7,271 nucleotides of DNA, taken from assembly GCA_003141795.1 (NCBI GenBank), contig PLNO01000013.1:1-7271 (forward strand). The letters run 5' to 3'. This document shows, piece after piece, positions 5,925-7,271 of this stretch. A program made the position numbers and the translations under genes. Source of the DNA: Spirochaetaceae bacterium (lineage in GTDB: Bacteria > Spirochaetota > Spirochaetia > SZUA-6 > Fen-1364). The notes beneath the pieces were generated by a model, which was given only the letters and a program-made list of their open reading frames with translations, was not told the origin of the DNA and did no database searches. How positions within the stretch are numbered: position 1 is the stretch's first letter; each line of letters starts with the position of its first letter.

Positions 5925-7004
5925 TTGGATCTCCATCGTTTCGGCTGGAACAGCCGATTATCGTCTTGTTTCGAAAGCCTTGAAACCGGGCTCGTACCCG
6001 GACGCGTCGTGACGGCTCAGCGCGAGCTGTGCTCTGTGACGTGCGTGCACGGCGAGCTGCTCGCCGAGGTGTCGGGTCGTTTCCGGCAGGAGGCAGCCGA
6101 GCGCTCCGACTTTCCCGTCGTCGGAGACTGGGTCGCGATCTCCCCGAGAACGGAAGAGGGCCGGGCCACGGTCCACGCAATCCTGCCGCGCTCCAATGCG
6201 ATCGCGCGCAGGGCGGCAGGCGCGGCCCCGCATGGGCGCGTGGAGGAGCAGGTGGTCGCAGCGAATGTCGATGCCGCCCTCATCGTCATGGGGCTGGACA
6301 ACGACTTCAGTCTCCCCCGGCTGGAGCGATACCTCACGATCGCCTGGAGCGCGGGTGCACAGCCGCTCGTCCTCCTCAACAAGGCGGACCTCTGCGACGA
6401 CCTCCCCGGTCGGCTTGCACAGGTGGGGGCCGCGGCCGTGGGGGTCCCCGTGCTCGGCGTGAGCGCCGAGACGGGTCAGGGCATCGAGGCTTTGCTGCCC
6501 CATCTCGCACCCGGCCGCACGGCCGTCCTGCTGGGCTCCTCGGGCGTGGGCAAGTCGACGCTCGTGAACCGGCTCATGGGAGAGATCCGCATGGACACGG
6601 GCCCCGTTCGTACGGACGACGGCCGCGGCCGGCACACCACCACCCACCGGGAGCTGCTGGTTCTCCCCGGCGGCGCGCTCCTCATCGACAATCCCGGCAT
6701 GCGGGAGGTGGGGCTGTGGGGGACCGAGGAAGATCTTGACGGGGCTTTCGCCGACATCGAGTCACTTGCGCGGGAGTGCAGATTCTCCGACTGCCGGCAC
6801 GACAACGAGCCGGGCTGCGCGGTTCGGATCGCGCTGAGAAACGGAGCGCTGGACGAGCGGCGCTACCGCAGCTGGCAGAAGCTGCAGCGGGAGCTTGCCT
6901 TCCTCTCCTCCCGTGACGACATCCGCGCGCGCCTCGAGAAGCAGAAGCTTCTCAAGAGCAGATCCCAGCTCCAGAAGGACTTCCGCAAGGATCGGCGGGT
7001 GTAG
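5925..7004 (+). CDS. rsgA: Ribosome small-subunit-dependent GTPase A
   Basis: This is a 359-residue cytosolic GTPase of the YjeQ/RsgA family, which binds the immature 30S subunit, checks late maturation and releases RbfA. An N-terminal OB-fold (about 20-90) precedes a circularly permuted GTPase domain with motifs in G4-G5-G1-G2-G3 order: NKAD (152-155), SAETG (180-184), the P-loop GSSGVGKST (204-212), GRHTTTHR (235-242) and DNPG (255-258). A C-terminal zinc knuckle of form C-x4-C-x-H-x5-C follows (Cys285, Cys290, His292, Cys298), then a basic tail. All key residues are intact. The frame is open to an ATG at 5892, but that start lacks a ribosome site. TTG 5925 has one and yields the family-like N-terminus MDLHRFGWN. 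A TTG start and possible masking suggest modest translation. Confidence 0.93.
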   Translation: MDLHRFGWNSRLSSCFESLETGLVPGRVVTAQRELCSVTCVHGELLAEVSGRFRQEAAERSDFPVVGDWVAISPRTEEGRATVHAILPRSNAIARRAAGAAPHGRVEEQVVAANVDAALIVMGLDNDFSLPRLERYLTIAWSAGAQPLVLLNKADLCDDLPGRLAQVGAAAVGVPVLGVSAETGQGIEALLPHLAPGRTAVLLGSSGVGKSTLVNRLMGEIRMDTGPVRTDDGRGRHTTTHRELLVLPGGALLIDNPGMREVGLWGTEEDLDGAFADIESLARECRFSDCRHDNEPGCAVRIALRNGALDERRYRSWQKLQRELAFLSSRDDIRARLEKQKLLKSRSQLQKDFRKDRRV

Positions 7005-7033
7005 AGCCCGCTGCACTGGAGAACAGAAGATAG

Positions 7034-7065
7034 GATGACGACGAAACGTACGTTTCGTCGTCATC
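7034..7065. terminator. Perfect 32-base palindrome, likely bidirectional terminator
   Basis: Bases 7034-7049 (GATGACGACGAAACGT) are exactly repeated in reverse complement at 7050-7065. As RNA this gives a stem of about 14 base pairs with a GUAC loop on either strand. It lies 30 bases after the rsgA stop and 35 bases beyond the stop of the convergent esterase gene, the expected place for a shared terminator. No U-tract follows on either side, so termination may be inefficient or the hairpin may instead protect mRNA ends. Its core GAAAC-GTAC-GTTTC also looks like a TetR-family operator, but the position between two gene ends argues against that. Confidence 0.6.
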
Positions 7066-7099
7066 GCGATAGTCACGTCACGCTTCACACTTCATGGCG

Positions 7100-7271
7100 T
7101 CACCGCGTCAACGGCTGGCGCTTCAGCGGCAGCCAGTCGATCACCTTCCTGATGTTCGCGTCCCAATAGTCCCACTCGTGCGCCCCCGGACCCTCCTCGT
7201 ACGTGAGGTCGATCCCGAGCGCCCGCGTATGGTCGCGGAACCGGACATTGGCCCGATAGAGGAAATCCTCC
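7100..7271 (-). CDS. Alpha/beta-hydrolase esterase (tributyrin esterase / esterase D-like), C-terminal fragment
   Basis: Read on the minus strand, the frame is open from the window edge to a TGA at 7102-7100 and gives 56 complete residues beginning [19 protein letters not shown]. Then come [17 protein letters not shown] and [14 protein letters not shown]. From memory, the pattern DFLY-x2-N-x-x-(L/F)RD...[16 protein letters not shown]...V-DWLPL is typical of the C-terminus of PF00756-type esterases. The histidine in GAHEW is the expected catalytic His; the serine nucleophile lies outside the window. The substrate cannot be told. The gene converges on rsgA with a 95-base gap containing a palindrome. 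Confidence 0.8.
   Translation of the reverse strand, partial: EDFLYRANVRFRDHTRALGIDLTYEEGPGAHEWDYWDANIRKVIDWLPLKRQPLTR

Overview
The window is a gene-dense stretch of a high-GC (about 60-65%, estimated by eye) Gram-negative-type bacterial chromosome. Pointers to this are a PBP5/6-type carboxypeptidase with a signal peptide, strong AGGAGG ribosome sites, sigma70- and sigma32-like promoter candidates, an RsgA GTPase and a CobQ. The sequence alone does not fix the phylum. The gene mix fits Proteobacteria or Desulfobacterota, and that is inference. All genes look like ordinary, intact housekeeping or stress genes. I see no CRISPR array, tRNA, rRNA, insertion-sequence transposase, phage gene or defence system.

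Layout, left to right. (1) 14-1993 (+): an APC-superfamily permease closely resembling the potassium importer KimA, with a soluble C-terminal domain. (2) 1994-2257: the most structured non-coding stretch. It holds an imperfect long inverted repeat (2012-2099) with small hairpins inside, a heat-shock-type promoter candidate (2134-2160), and a leader with three successive hairpins before the hsp20 ribosome site. (3) 2258-2788 (+): a small heat-shock protein. (4) 2837-4339 (+): cobyric acid synthase CobQ, 48 bases after hsp20. (5) 4340-4446: a short gap with a promoter candidate whose spacer contains eight consecutive C. (6) 4447-5787 (+): a D-alanyl-D-alanine carboxypeptidase starting at GTG. 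(7) 5788-5924: a possible 19-residue ORF with its own ribosome site, then a pyrimidine-rich leader that could fold over the rsgA ribosome site. (8) 5925-7004 (+): RsgA, the ribosome-assembly GTPase, most likely starting at TTG. (9) 7005-7099: a perfect 32-base palindrome between convergent genes. (10) 7100-7271 (-): the C-terminal end of an alpha/beta-hydrolase esterase running off the window edge.

The genes do not form one pathway. They touch potassium uptake, protein-folding stress, cobalamin synthesis, peptidoglycan trimming and 30S ribosome maturation. A loose general-maintenance theme is possible but not demonstrated. I found no convincing new multi-gene system. The observations worth following up are in the non-coding DNA: the 2012-2099 inverted-repeat unit, the structured hsp20 leader, the C-tract in a promoter spacer, the micro-ORF with a foldable leader before rsgA, and the 32-base palindrome. 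Three start sites (hsp20, the carboxypeptidase, rsgA) were moved downstream of the longest possible ORF because clear ribosome sites place them there.
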